Shown here in pieces: positions 1-11,784 of a stretch of DNA of 64,000 nt. The notes beneath the pieces are model-generated. The model was not told the origin of the DNA. It ran no database searches and saw only the letters and a program-made list of their open reading frames with translations. Position numbers and translations under genes: made by a program. Every line of letters starts with the position of its first letter. The first letter of the stretch is position 1. Source of the stretch: Zanthoxylum bungeanum (Eukaryota; Streptophyta; Magnoliopsida; Sapindales; Rutaceae); the NCBI GenBank assembly GCA_019454045.1, contig SKCR01023810.1:124001-188000 (forward strand), read 5' to 3'.

Positions 1-684
1 GTTCCAAAAGATGTAGTTCCACAGATGGAGGAAAAATAAGCAAAGGAAAAAGAAAAAGTTCAAATCACTCCACCTCCACCTTTTCCACAACGACTCCAGA
101 AAAACAAATTGGATAAACAGTTTGCTCGATTCTTAGAGGTGTTCAAAAAGCTGCATATCAACATTCCATTTGCAGAAGCATTGGAAGAAATGCCTTGCTA
201 TGTAAATTTCATGAAAGATATTCTTTCACGAAAATGGAGATTGAGAGACTACAAGATAATAGCATTGACGGAAGAATGCAGCCCCATCATTCAGAGGAAA
301 CTTCCCCCGAAGTTGTAAGATCCTGGCAGTTTCACAGTCCCGTGCACCATTGGAGAAAATTACATCGATAAGGCTTTATGTGATTTATGTGCAAGTGTTA
401 ATTTAATGCCTTTTTCTATTTACATGAAACTACAAATCGGAGAAGCAATGCCTACCTCAGTCTCTCTGCAACTTGCTGATCGAACGCTCGCATTTCCGAG
501 AGGTGTCGATGAAGATGTGCTGGTCAAAGTTGACAAACTCATTCTCCCAATAGATTTTATTATCCTTGACATGGAAGAAGACAAAGATGTTCCTTTTATC
601 CTTGGGAGACCATTCTTGGCTACAGGTCGAACTGTGATTGATGTACAAAAATGTGAACTAACCATGAAAGTTCAAGACCAATAA
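1..684 (+). pseudogene. Athila-type gag end and aspartic protease, decayed
   Basis: This is the end of gag and the aspartic protease of a Ty3/gypsy retrotransposon that begins left of the window. One reading frame runs from base 1 and is broken by stops near 37, 316 and 682. The segment from about 319 holds a protease-like sequence: the region usually reading DLGAS is DLCASVNLMP here, followed by the family-typical FILGRPFLATGR near residue 85 of the later piece. In this family the enzyme cuts the Gag-Pol polyprotein. The Gly-to-Cys change in the active-site motif and the stops indicate an inactive copy. The same frame continues into the reverse transcriptase, so this is one pol region and not separate genes. 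The Athila assignment rests on similarity of the following RT and integrase as I remember the lineage. Confidence 0.8.
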
Positions 685-690
685 GTTACC

Positions 691-2397
691 TTGAATGTTT
701 TCAAAGCCATGAAATTCCCGATCGATGAAAATGAGGAAGAATGTTTCAGAATAGATGTTGTTGATAGTCTAATCCAAGATACTGATACAGTTTCCATGGA
801 TAAACTTGAAGAACCACCACGGTTGGAGCTGAAGTTACTTCCGAGCCATCTCAGGTATGCATTTCTTGGAAACTCTTCTGAATTACCTGTTATTATTTCT
901 TCTTCGCTAACATTGGAACATGAAGAAAAGTTGTTGAAAGTGTTACGAGAGCACAAGAAAGCCATTGGTTGGACTATAGCTGACATTCGAGGCATTAGTC
1001 CATCATTTTACATGCACAAAATTATGATGAATGATGAGTACAAACCCACAGTGGAGCATCAACGAAGACTCAATCCAATCATGAAGGATGTCGTGAAGAA
1101 AGAAATCATCAAATGGTTGGATGCTGGTATCATTTACCCCATCTCAGACAGCACTTGGGTGAGTCCTATGCAGTGTGTACCAAAGAAAGGAGGAATCACT
1201 GTAGTCAAAAATGAAAAGAACGAGTTGATTCCAACAAGAACAGTGACTGGATGGAGAGTATGCATGGATTACCGAAAGCTGAACAAAGCCACGAGAAAGG
1301 ACCATTTTTTGCTGCCATTCATTGATCAGATGCTAGACAGACTGGCGGGACAAGAGTACTATTGCTTTATGGATGGATATTCAGGGTAAAATCAGATTTT
1401 TATCGCCCCAAAAGATCAGGAGAAAACCACATTTACAGATGCCATTTGGATTATGTAATTCCCTTGCCATATTTCAGCGTTGCATGATGGCCATTTTCTC
1501 AGACATGTTGGAGTAGAGTATGGAGGTGTTCATGGATGATTTCTCTGTGTTTTGAGACTCTTTTGACCACTGCTTGTAAAATCTGGAACATGTGTTACAA
1601 AGATGCGAAGATACAAACCTGGTACTCAATTGGGAGAAATGCCACTTCATGGTGCAGGAAGGCATTGTTCTTGGACACCAGATCTCACAAAAGGGAATTG
1701 AGGTAGAAAAAGTAAAGATCGAGACAACTAAAAAACTACCTCCACCAACATCTGTTAAAGGGATTCGGAGCTTTCTCGGACACGCAGGTTTTTTTAGAAG
1801 ATTTATCAAAGACTTCTCAAAGATTGCTAAACCTCTGTGCAATCTTCTGGAGAAGGATGTGCCTTTCAACTTCACCAAAGAATGCCAAGAAGCTTTTCAG
1901 ATCTTAAAACAGAATTTGGTTTCTGCCCCCATCATTGTAGCACCAGACTGGACCCTTCCATTTGAGGTGATGTGCGATACTAGTGATTTTGCTGTAAGTG
2001 CAGTTTTGGGACAACGCAAAGCAAAGATTTTCCATGCCATTTACTACTCCAGCAGAACTCTAAATGAAGCTCAACTCAACTACACAACCACTGAAAGGAA
2101 TCTACTTGCAGTTGTGTTCACTTTTGATAAATTTCGCTCTTATCTGCTGGGTCCCAAAGTGGCGGTCTATACAGATCATTGAGTAATCAAATATCTGATC
2201 ACGAAGAAAGATGCTAAACCCAAATTTATCTGTTGGATACTTCTTCTGCAAGAATTTGACGTGGAGATCAGAGACAGGAAAGGAACAGAAAACCAGGTGG
2301 CAGATCATTTATCAAGGCTCGAGAATGGAGAAACAGCTGGTAAAGAATTGACAATCAAAGAAACTTTTCCAGATGAACAGCTGTTTGCCATGAAATA
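691..2397 (+). pseudogene. Athila-type reverse transcriptase and RNase H, decayed
   Basis: This stretch encodes the reverse transcriptase and RNase H of the Athila-lineage element, which copy the RNA genome into DNA. The first part (691-1389) contains GWTIADIRGISPS, QRRLNP, GIIYPISDSTWVSP and WRVCMDYRKLN, all typical of Athila RT. The active-site strand FMDDFSV lies at about 1527-1549. RT continues with SFLGHAGFFRRFIKDFSKIA, and RNase H follows with DTSDFAVSAVLGQ, TERNLLAVVF and YTDH (about 1970-2180), then [10 protein letters not shown]. Stops at 1387, near 1515, 1553, 1576 and 2180 break the frame. A short deletion near 1435 removes the segment before MPFGLCN and shifts the frame. The copy cannot make a functional enzyme. 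Confidence 0.9.
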
Positions 2398-3658
2398 GCA
2401 GGAAGTCCCTTGGTATGCTGACTATGTCAACTACATAGTTTCTGGAAAATGGCTGTTGGAATGGACAACTCAACAACGAAAGAAGTTCTTCAAAAAAGTC
2501 AAGCATTATATACGGGATGAGCCGTACCTGTTAAAGGCTGTGCTGATCAACTACTGAGACGATGTGTTCCACAGGAGGAGGTCAACAATGTTTGCAGCAC
2601 TGTCATTCATCACCATATGGCGGACACTTCAGCAGGAATAAAAATGCAGCAAAATTCCTTCAATCAGGTTTGTTTTGGCCCATTATTTTTAAAGATGCTT
2701 ATCTTTTTTTTCTTCAATGTGACAGGTGCCAGAGAACAGGGAATATTTCGAGGAGAAATGAAGGACCGTTGCAAAATATTTTGGAAGTAGAGATATTTGA
2801 TGTGTGGGGTATTGATTTTATGGGACCCTTTGTTTCATCATTCGGAAACCTGTACATACTGGTTGCTGTAGACTATGTCTCCAAGTGGGTTGAAGCAATT
2901 GCACTGCCTTCCAATGATTCAAAAGTGGTGATCAAATTCCTTAAAAAGAATATTTTCACTCGCTTCGAAACACCTAGGGCAATCGTTGCGATGGTGGCAC
3001 ACATTTCTGCAACAGATACTTTGATTCACTCTTATCCAAATACGGAGTTACTCACAAGGTTTCCACTACTTACCATCCACAGTCAAATGGACAGGTTGAA
3101 GTTTCAAACAGAGAGATCAAAATAATTTTGGAAAGAACCGTTGGATCAACAAGTAGAGATTGGTCTACAAAATTGGATGATGCATTATGGGCCTACCTGA
3201 TAGCTTACAAGACACCCATTGGTATGTCCCCATATCGATTGGTGTTTGGGAAAGCATGCCATCTGCTAGTTAAGCTTGAACACAAGGCGTAACTGGCACA
3301 GAAGAAGTTGAATGTTGATCCACAAGCTGCATGAGAGAAAAGACTTCACCAACTTAATGAGTTGGACGAATTTCGCCTACAGGCTTATGAGAATGCCAAA
3401 ATGTACAAAGAGAAGACCAAGAAATGGCATGACCGAAAAAAAGTGTGCAGACAGCTGGAACCAAGGCATCAAGCGTTGTTATACAATTCAAGGTTGAAAT
3501 TTTTCCCTGGAAAGTTAAAATCAAGATGGTCAGGTCTATTTGTGATCACTGAGGTTTTACCATATGGAGCCGTTGAGTTACTGGATCCCAACACTAAAGA
3601 AACATTCAAGGTTAACAGTCAGCGTGTCAAGCACTACCGTGAAGAATCATTTGAGTGA
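2398..3658 (+). pseudogene. Athila-type integrase, decayed
   Basis: This is the integrase that ends pol and inserts element DNA into the host chromosome. In order: a zinc-binding HHCC region (about 2590-2760, with CDRCQRTGNIS), a catalytic core starting DVWGIDFMGPF at about 2797, the second-aspartate block (DGGTHFCN, in a different frame near 2990), [17 protein letters not shown] near 3070-3120, and the C-terminal domain FPGKLKSRWSGLFVI ending at the TGA at 3656. At least three frame changes and several stops separate these blocks. Domain order RT-RNase H-integrase shows Ty3/gypsy, not copia. No chromodomain is seen, as expected for Athila/Tat. A GGGAGGCAACCC motif and a possible splice acceptor follow. 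Confidence 0.9.
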
Positions 3659-3744
3659 CAAAAAGAAAGTGTCACACTTTCAGATCCAGCCTAACGTTCG
3701 AGAAGTCACGTCTAGCCGACGACGTTAAACTTAGCGCTCGCAGG

Positions 3745-3815
3745 GAGGCAACCCATGCAATTTTTGTATTATTGTGATTTGGTGTGATTTCATTTTGTGT
3801 GTTTAGTTTTTGCAG
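3745..3815 (+). promoter_or_regulatory. Athila pol-env spacer with possible splice acceptor
   Basis: After the integrase stop lies GGGAGGCAACCC (about 3745), a motif I recall between pol and the env-like ORF in Athila elements. It is followed by a T-rich tract ending in TTTTTGCAG at about 3807-3815. This looks like a 3' splice site that could give a subgenomic RNA for the downstream ORF. Splicing is inferred and not shown. Confidence 0.45.
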
Positions 3816-3831
3816 GTTAAGTTATTTCATA

Positions 3832-4330
3832 ATGGAAGAAGTTCTCGCAAATCTTCACAAGCAATTTCCTTCTCTCCCTCAAAAATCTCTAATGAAAGTT
3901 TAAAAAGCTCCATTGGAACAGATGAGACTACCGATGATCAAAGGTATTCCTACTGATATTCGTTGGATTATTGAAGCACGGGTCCGATTGGCAGGTGAGT
4001 CATCTGAACCTTTTTATTTCACATCTGCCTTGTTTAGGAAGAAGCACCTATTCTAAAAAGAGAAGAGCCAAAAGAATGTGTGTTTGTTATAAATGTGCTC
4101 GTATGTTTTGTGATACTCGTTGTCGTTCTTTAGAAATGGTGTCTGATAACCGCGAAGATAAGATTAATTTCATTAGGGATGGCTTGAGTAAGGAGTCTTT
4201 GGATGACATATCTAAAACTCTTGAGACGCATCCCAGTGGATATATGTATCACGAAATTCCTGTGTTATATGCACAATTCCAAAAGGAAAGACAACAGTTA
4301 AATCTCAGGAATCTGACTCAAAAAGACCAT
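3832..4330 (+). pseudogene. Downstream ORF of the Athila element, left part
   Basis: This is a decayed reading frame just after the possible splice acceptor, starting ATGGAAGAAGTTCTC. The first frame stops near 3901; a longer open stretch runs 3971-4330. It is rich in charged residues with several cysteines (VCYKCARMFCDTRC at about 4080-4125), which might once have bound zinc. I do not recognise the family. The reading frame is cut at 4330 by the Ogre/Tat-like element and resumes at 14325 with a stop at 14373-14375, so it belongs to the host element and not to the insertion. It lies in the position of an Athila env-like or accessory ORF, but I see no signal peptide or membrane segment. Confidence 0.5.
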
Positions 4331-6884
4331 TGTAGGCACTGCATTTTTGCATGAAGCCCGATGATGAGCCTCATATGTAGGCACTACCCGATAAGTTGCG
4401 GAAGCCGCGGGAAACAGACGTCGAAAGGGAAAATTAAAAAATCAATGCCAGATTTCATTCGTTTGCTTAGTCTCGGGATCTGCTCGATTGGTCTTTGTTT
4501 TAACTGTTAGACTCGGCCCAAAAATCCCCTCATCCCACACCAAGCCACACACCCAAGCCCACACACCACCAAACCACACGCCCAAGCCCACCAAATCCCA
4601 TCCAAAAATATTCAACACATGTCTAAATTAAATAAATAAAAACAAATCTCCTTCCTAAATTAAATAAAATCCATTTCCTAAACTAAATAAATCACATTCC
4701 TAAATTAAATAGATCATTTCCTTATAACAAACTAATTAAATATTCCCCATTATTACACAATCTTTATTTCCTACCATACAAGGAAAACCCTAACCCACTC
4801 TTATAAAAAGACACACAAACCAAACTTTAAAGACACTAGAGATCATTCACGGCAATAACAAAAAAAAACCAGAAAACCCTTCACGCCTTAACTATCTTTT
4901 TCCTCAATCTTCTTTCTCTCTCTCTAAAATTATCAAAGAGATAAACCCTAAAACACACAACCTTCATCCTTCTCGGCTCACGGCCAAACAAAAAACACAA
5001 AGACGTCACTCATCCTCTCTCTTCATTCTCTCTCTTTCAACCTTTCGACAATAGCACAAAGAAACAAAAACCCTAATACTCCCCCTCTCATGAAATAAGA
5101 CACGACCTGGACACTTTCTCATCTCCCTTAGCCCCTCACCAACTCACGATCCCTTCAACCAGCTGCCTCTTTCTTCTCTCCACACGGTCACACTTAAATA
5201 CACCTCCCAGCAACCAACTCATGTATAAGCTACACACAAACAGCTCACTGACCCTTCAACAACAACAAACAACAGCCCATCACATAAGTAAGAAAACGCA
5301 CACAAACCTGGATAGCCAACCCACACTTGGCAGTTCACAAAACTAGAGACTTGGCCACCCTCTGAACCAGCCCTTCCACTGAGAACAAATCAAAACAGCC
5401 CTGGATGTAAGACATGAAGCCACCTAGACGTGAAGTATCCACCAAACCGACAACAAACTCAAACATACAACTAGGACATTGCATGGTAATTTAATAAACC
5501 CTAGAACCAGTAACATGACCAAAACACAAAAGAAACCCTAATACACAGAAGCAGCAGCGTGACTTGGACGTGAACAAGTAGCGCATGCATACTTGGAGTG
5601 ATCATAACCAGTGAGAAAACTACCCCATAAACTACCAAACAATCACCCACATAGCAGCCCCAAAAATAGTCCCATAACCAGTCCAAAAAAACAGAAAAAT
5701 AGTGAAGAAAATAGAAGAAACAGCGACCAAAACAGCGAACAATACAGAAGCAAAATCGAACGGTGAACTTGAAAATTTACAGAGCATTAACCCTTCCGGG
5801 GACCTCCCAACGCACTCCCGAGAAGCGACATAAAAGGTAAGACCTAAGGGCACCTTTTATTATATTATATTTTGTCGTCCTGGAAACGACATGCTTGGTT
5901 GGACGTGGAATACGTCCAACTGGGCATGCGAAGTCCTACATTGAAAATGGTCAAATACTTTGGTCACATATTTCCTTATTTGGCATTTATTTCGCGTTAT
6001 TTATCTTTTCACTATTTCGCATTTAATTTGGATTTATGGTTGTTTTATTGTTCCGCGTTTATTTTTTGTTATTTATCTTTCTTCATTGTTTCGCATGTTT
6101 GTCTCTTCGGTTATTTATGGTTATATGCATTATCATGTTTCATGTATGTCAATATTGGGTTAATGATTGAGTGTTGTCACTCGTGGTATATCGGATGGAA
6201 ACCCAGACGTAAATTCCGTAGCCGAATCCGAATGGACGGTAATGCGGTCTATACTTGGGATACAAAGCCACGTACCGCTAGAGGAAACACTCATACATGT
6301 GTTTATGTGATTATATATGTCTTTTTTGTGATCTCGTTTGAATGCGTTATCAAACGCTACTCGAACGCATACATTCAGGCTTTTCTTGTTCGAATGCGTT
6401 TCCGAACGCTATTCGAACGCGTGCATTCTGTTTACCATTCGAACACGTTTTAGAACGCTACTCAAACACGCACACAGTGGACAGGTTCCTTTATCATGTT
6501 TTATGCATATTTGTCTCTTTGGTTATTCCTTTCCGTATCATGTGCTTAAATATCCCTTCTTTAATGTAGTATGCTTCCATTGCCTCTATTAAACTTCATG
6601 GGTATGCCAACTTGTGTGTTGATTAAATTATCTTATATGTGTTGCAAAGACTTGGTTATATTATTGCATAAACCCGTTCATTACAACTGGCATAAGTAAG
6701 GGACCATTCTGAACCCAACGGTTTGAGGTCTTCCCTTGCGAGGGGTGAGTGCGGCCTTAAATCATTTCCCAGTTCACACTGGGTGGAGACTCATTTATTC
6801 TCTGATTTAGTCCCTCGCAGGCTACTCCATACTCCCGATCGGGCCGCGAGCCTGAGACAACGTCGTCGATTTCTGTGTCCTACA
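4331..6884 (+). repeat. 5' LTR of the Ogre/Tat-like element
   Basis: This 2,554-bp direct repeat has TGTAGG/CCTACA ends. It matches 11785-14319 along its whole length with scattered small differences. It has a C/A-rich first half with CCCAAGCCCACACACC blocks. Near 6340-6470 lie several degenerate units of about 45 bp with the core CGAACGCGTT and ACGCTACTCGAACGC. Confidence 0.92.
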
Positions 6885-6887
6885 GTC

Positions 6888-6905
6888 TGGCGACTCCACT
6901 GGGGA
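6888..6905 (+). promoter_or_regulatory. Primer binding site of the Ogre/Tat-like element
   Basis: The sequence is TGGCGACTCCACTGGGGA, three bases after the 5' LTR end. It starts with TGG, as expected for the complement of a tRNA CCA end. It resembles the tRNA-Arg primer site of Ogre-type elements as I recall them. Confidence 0.7.
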
Positions 6906-9470
6906 TAGAGAATCGGCCTCAAAATAATGTCTTGTAATTTTTGTGATTTTTTGCTTTAGTTAACCATGTCTACAAGTGGGTTGGGACCAAGGGGTTTAAC
7001 CAAAGGCATTATTATAGTTAGATTATGATTTGGTGCCTTCCTTGACTCACTACCTTTTTTATAGCCAAAAAGAAAAGCTGTGAAGACTGAAGACATCTAG
7101 ATAATCATTTACTCAAAACTTACCTTGATGGACTAATTTGGAGGATCTATTGTTTATTCCTGTCACCATGGCGATGAGAGCCTAAGAGGTAAGGGTATTT
7201 AAGAGAGTTTGCTCCACCCTCCCTCTGGGGAATCTTCAATAGAGAAATCCATTTGACAGTCCTTAATGTATCGAGAAGTCATTTTCATTCGAAGCGACGG
7301 ATCGTTATATGGTATCATCACTCGTTGGCACGTACCATTCCGAACCCGCATGTGAACTATAGTTGTATGATCTATAGAAGCCACGCTTTTTGCTTGTGTT
7401 TGGGACCATCATCATTTGGATTCATTGGACTTCTTGTCATGAGATGTGAACTTGTTGGGCCATTTAAACTGGGACGAGTTTGTGTCTTATGACGATTGGG
7501 CCAAGAGTTTCTAAAATACCGATGGGCCACTTTGTGTTTAGGCCCCCTATCATTTGAAGTTGTTTAGCCACATTAACGCAAAATGTAAACTTGTTGGGCC
7601 TTTTTTCAACTGGGACAAGTTTACACCTCGCAATAATATGATTGAATGCTTTGAAATGATAATGGGCCAACTCGTATGAAAACCTTGATGGGCTTAGAAA
7701 GTCCAAACATGATCCAAATATGCTAGAAGCATGAGGTCGATATCCGCACTAGCTTTCATCCAGAAAAGATACGCCTTGCTACGACATATTTGTATACTTT
7801 TGGACGCTTCTAAGTTCATCCCCACGACCACGGTTGCTGAAAGCCCAATTCGTCGTTTCTAAATAATGGCATGATCCTATAATTGGCTTAGTCCCTGTGG
7901 AAAATGGGTGGTCTTTGTCTTTTATCGATGGAAAATGACCGAGATAGCCAAGGTTCACCCCGTAGCATAGGAGAGAATGATTTTGTGTACCCTATATTGG
8001 TGCATAAAATAAACCATACCTAGGACAAAAATGGACATACCACGAGTGTGGGAGAATAAGGTCGGAAGGATATATTCTGTTTTGATAACCACATGCATAC
8101 ACGAATCATGTTAACCCATGTGTCTTCAAATCCATCATAGATATTCGTTGGGTTAGAAAAAGAAGACTTGTCAAGAAGAGTTTAACAAACATGGATATCG
8201 GGGAAAAGGAACCGAGGAACAGAAAAATTTACGGTAATGATAGAAAGACCATCTGGTGGCCATCAAAAAAAAAAGAAAAAAAGAAAAAAAGAAAAGGAAA
8301 GAAAAAAAAGGAAAAAAAAAAGGGAAAAAAGGAAAAAAAATTTATTGTTCTTAATCCGTGATAGTTAGGCATAAGTCCAATGATGAAATCGTTTGCTTTA
8401 GGGTGAAATCTTAGAAACGATAAACTCTTGATGTGCTTTTAGCTGATACTTTGAGTAATTAATCTATGTTAGACTCGTAAGCACTTGATTATGATTCTTA
8501 GCAGTGAAAACCTGAGTAGTTAGCAAAGTGACTAGTTGAAGAAATTGTAGGTCAGTGAATGACCGTTTGCCTAAATGTATATCCTGATTTGCTTGTGTTA
8601 TGATGTGTGATATGGTTGAAAATAAAAGAAAAGTCTCTAAAGAAAAGAATTAAACCACCTATAACTGATTAGCGTGAAGCTACCCATGGGCGAGTATTAG
8701 ACCACCATGAGGAGAAATACTACTTTAAAGGGTAGGTGTGTTGTAAAAAAAGGGAAAAAAAAAAGAAAAGAAAAAAGAAGTTCAAAATGAAAAGAAAAAA
8801 GAGAGAGACAAAATAGAAAGAAAATCATACCAAATTGAGCACAAAAAAAGCAACTGCAGGCATAATTGAGACATCTAGGTTGGTTTGACCTATCGATCCT
8901 AGTTTTTTTAACAAAATCATCGAGCTGGCTTACCTGGGTATGAATCTGCAAAGGAACCTTTGCATACACACACACTTTGAGTCTGGCTTAGATCATTTAT
9001 TCAAAGACTTGGATTTGAGTTGCATTGAATGTTTTGAAGCTTCTCTGGTTTCAATACTGGGCATTCTTTGAGGGAAATAATATGTGTAACTATTGGGACT
9101 ATTTCATAGCATGTAATATAGTATGATGATATAGAATGCCACATCATGTAGTCCACCTTGACCTAGTGCAAACAGTAGAGAGCAGAAAGCTAAGCCAAGT
9201 CTGGGGGTGACCAGTCTACCACCCCGCGAATAAGGGATATACCGAGAACTTGAGCCATGAGATAAAATAGAACTGAAAAATCACGAGAAAATAACCGGCA
9301 GAAGGAAACTATAAGCAGGCCCAGGGGCGATCAAAGACTTTTGTAGGCAAGGGGCACCAAATAGGAAATACATTCATGCATACATGCATACACGTCACAT
9401 GCAAGCAATTTCTTGTTTTTTTTTTGTTCGTAGGTCTTAAAGAAAAGGAAAAAGCGGAAAAGACAAGCAG
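6906..9470 (+). other. Noncoding interior of the Ogre/Tat-like element
   Basis: I find no gag or pol motif in this 2.6-kb stretch on either strand. It contains two A/G-only tracts (about 8264-8342 and 8746-8816) on the plus strand. Small ORFs here have no recognisable domain. It probably corresponds to a leader or replaced coding region. Confidence 0.6.
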
Positions 9471-9472
9471 TT

Positions 9473-10040
9473 TCAAGAATGAATCCCAGAGTCGAAGCCC
9501 ACATTATCAGCATTTTCGGGAATGAATCCCAGGGTCAAGGCCCACACTATCAATAGTTTGGGGAATAAATCCCAGGGTTGAATCTCACATTATCAGCAAT
9601 TTTCGGGAATGAATCCCTTGGTCGAGGCCCACACTGTCAGCAGTTTTGGGAATGAATCCCAGGGTCGAGGCCCGCACTGTTAGTAGTTTTCGGAATGAAT
9701 CCCAAGGTCGAGGCCCACATCGTCAGCAGTTTCGGGAATGAATCCCAGGGTCGAGGCCCACACTATCAGCAGTTTCGGGAATGAATCCCAGGGTCGAGGC
9801 CCACACTATCAGCAGTTTCAGGAATGAATTCCAAGGTCGAGGCCCACACTATCAGCAGTTTCGGGAATGAATCCTAGGGTCGAAGCCCACACTGTTAGCA
9901 GTTTCGGGAATGAATCCAGGGTCGAGGCCCACATCGTCAGCAGTTTCGGGAATGAATCTCAGGGTCGAGGCCCGCATTATCAGCAGTTTCGGGAATGAAT
10001 CCCAGGGCCAAGGCCCCACATTATCAGCAGTTTTTGGGAA
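9473..10040 (+). repeat. Tandem array 1, about 43-44 bp period
   Basis: There are about 13 to 14 head-to-tail units built around TTTCGGGAATGAATCCCAGG and GTCGAGGCCCACACT. Units differ by point changes and occasional single-base losses. The array lies in the 3' half of the element interior. Confidence 0.9.
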
Positions 10041-10258
10041 CAAAACCTAGGGGATAAAGCCCACATTCAGCACAGTTCGGGAATAAAGCCCACATTCAGT
10101 ACAGCTCGGGAACAAAGCCCACAATCAACACAGTTCGAGAATAAAGCCTAGGGAACAAAGCCCACATTCATCATTGTTCGGGAACAAAGCCCACAATCAG
10201 TACAGTTCGGGAACAAAGTCCACTCCCAGCACAAATCGGGAAAAAATCCCACAATGGA
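10041..10258 (+). repeat. Tandem array 2, short CGGGAACAAAGCCCAC units
   Basis: These are short degenerate units of roughly 30-36 bp with the core CAGTTCGGGAACAAAGCCCA. They share the TTCGGGAA core with array 1 and grade into it, so they probably derive from it. Confidence 0.8.
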
Positions 10259-11055
10259 GCATGGTTCGGAAGGGGACCAAAACTATCACATCAGCGACAC
10301 CTCGGGAATGAGGTTTAGCATGCCGGGAATGACGCTCCGGGAATAGAGCATGGTTCGGAAGTGGACCACAACTATCACATCAGTGACACCTCATGAATGA
10401 GGTTTAGCATGCCGGGAATGTCACTCCGGGAATGGAACATGGTTCGGAAGTGGACCACAACTATCACATCAGCGACACCTCAGGAATGAGGTTTAGCACG
10501 ACGCCTCGGGAATGAGGTTTAACATGCCGGGAATGGTGCTCCGGGAATAGAGCATGGTTCGGAAGGGTACCACAACTATCACATCAGCGACACCTCGGGA
10601 ATGAGGTTTAGCACGACGCTTCGGGAATGAGGTTAGCATGCCGGGAATGGCGCTCCGGGAATGAAGCATGGTTCGGAAGGGTACCACAACTATCAAATCG
10701 GTGACGCCTCGGGAATGAGGTTTAGCATGCCGGGAATGGCGCTCCGGGAATGGAGCATGGTTCGGAAGTGTACCACAACTATCACATTAGTGACGCCTCG
10801 GAAATAAGGTTTAACATGCCAGGAATGGCGCTCCGGGAATAGAGCATGGTTCGGAAGGGGACCACAACTATCACATCAGCGACGCCTCGGGAATGAGGTT
10901 TAGCATACCGGGAATGGTGCTCCGGGAATGGAGCATGGTTCGGGAATGGACCATAACTATTACACCAGCGACGCCTCGGGAATGAAGTCTAGCATGTCGG
11001 GAATGGCACTCCGAGAATGGAGCATGATTCAGGAATGGACCACCTCACAGTAACG
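10259..11055 (+). repeat. Tandem array 3, about 89 bp period with 114-bp variants
   Basis: There are about nine units marked by GAGCATGGTTCGGAAG, near 10259, 10348, 10437, 10551, 10665, 10755, 10843, 10930 and 11020. Most spacings are 87-90 bp. Two are 114 bp because they contain an extra partial copy of GACGCCTCGGGAATGAGGTT. Confidence 0.9.
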
Positions 11056-11059
11056 GTTC

Positions 11060-11670
11060 GGGAATGAACCACCTCTTATCAGCTCAGTCCGACAGTGATT
11101 CCTAGAGATCGCAACATCTTGCAGGGATTAACCTTGGGAGTCGAAGCACCTCGCCACCATATCAGCTCAGTTCGGTTGTGATTCCTAGAGATCGCAACAT
11201 CTAGCAGGGATGAACCTTGGGGTCGAAGCACATTGCCACCATATTAGCTCAGTCCAGTAGTGATTCCTAGAGATCGCAGCATCTTGCAGGGATGAAACTT
11301 GGGGTCAAAACACCTCGCCACCATATCAGCTCAGTCCGGTAGTGATTCCTAGAGATCGCAGCATCTTGCAGGGATAAACCTTAGGGTCGAAGCACCTCGC
11401 CACCATATCAGCTCAGTCCGGTAGTGATTCCTAGAGATCGTAGCATTTTGCAGGGATGAACCTTGGGGTCGAAGCACCTCACCACCATATCAGCTCAGTC
11501 CGGTTGTGATTCATAGAGATCGTAGCATCTTGCAGGGATAAACCTTGGGGTCGAAGCACCTCGCCACCATATCAGCTCAGTCTGATAGTGATTCCTAGAG
11601 ATCGCAGCATCTTGCAGAGATGAACCTTGAGGGGTCGAAGCACCTCGCCACCATATCAACTCAGTTCGAA
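11060..11670 (+). repeat. Tandem array 4, 82-bp period
   Basis: There are seven units marked by GTGATTCCTAGAGATCGCA, with CCTAGAGATC at 11101, 11184, 11266, 11348, 11430, 11512 (variant) and 11594. The spacing is 82-83 bp throughout, far more regular than in arrays 1-3. Confidence 0.92.
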
Positions 11671-11770
11671 GCAACAGAGAAGTCAGGTAGTAGCTGGCGA
11701 GCCAGGTAAGTAAAAATGTATGCACGAATTTGATAGGATTGTCACTGTCACACACTGCACAAGTCCCATC

Positions 11771-11784
11771 AAAGTGGGGGCGAC
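11771..11784 (+). promoter_or_regulatory. Polypurine tract of the Ogre/Tat-like element
   Basis: AAAGTGGGGGCGAC lies directly before the 3' LTR start TGTAGG. In this position it would prime plus-strand DNA synthesis. Confidence 0.75.

Noticed and set aside
3971..4354. 127-codon ORF as a complete gene
   Set aside because: Its last codons are read from the LTR of an inserted element; the original frame continues at 14325 instead.
5501..6592. ORFs of 61-193 codons in the 5' LTR of the Ogre/Tat-like element
   Set aside because: They are low-complexity, aromatic-rich translations of AT-rich LTR DNA and are not kept in the 3' LTR.
9473..11670. Regular short repeats resembling a CRISPR array
   Set aside because: The units are contiguous tandem repeats without unique spacers, lie inside a plant LTR retrotransposon, and there are no cas genes.
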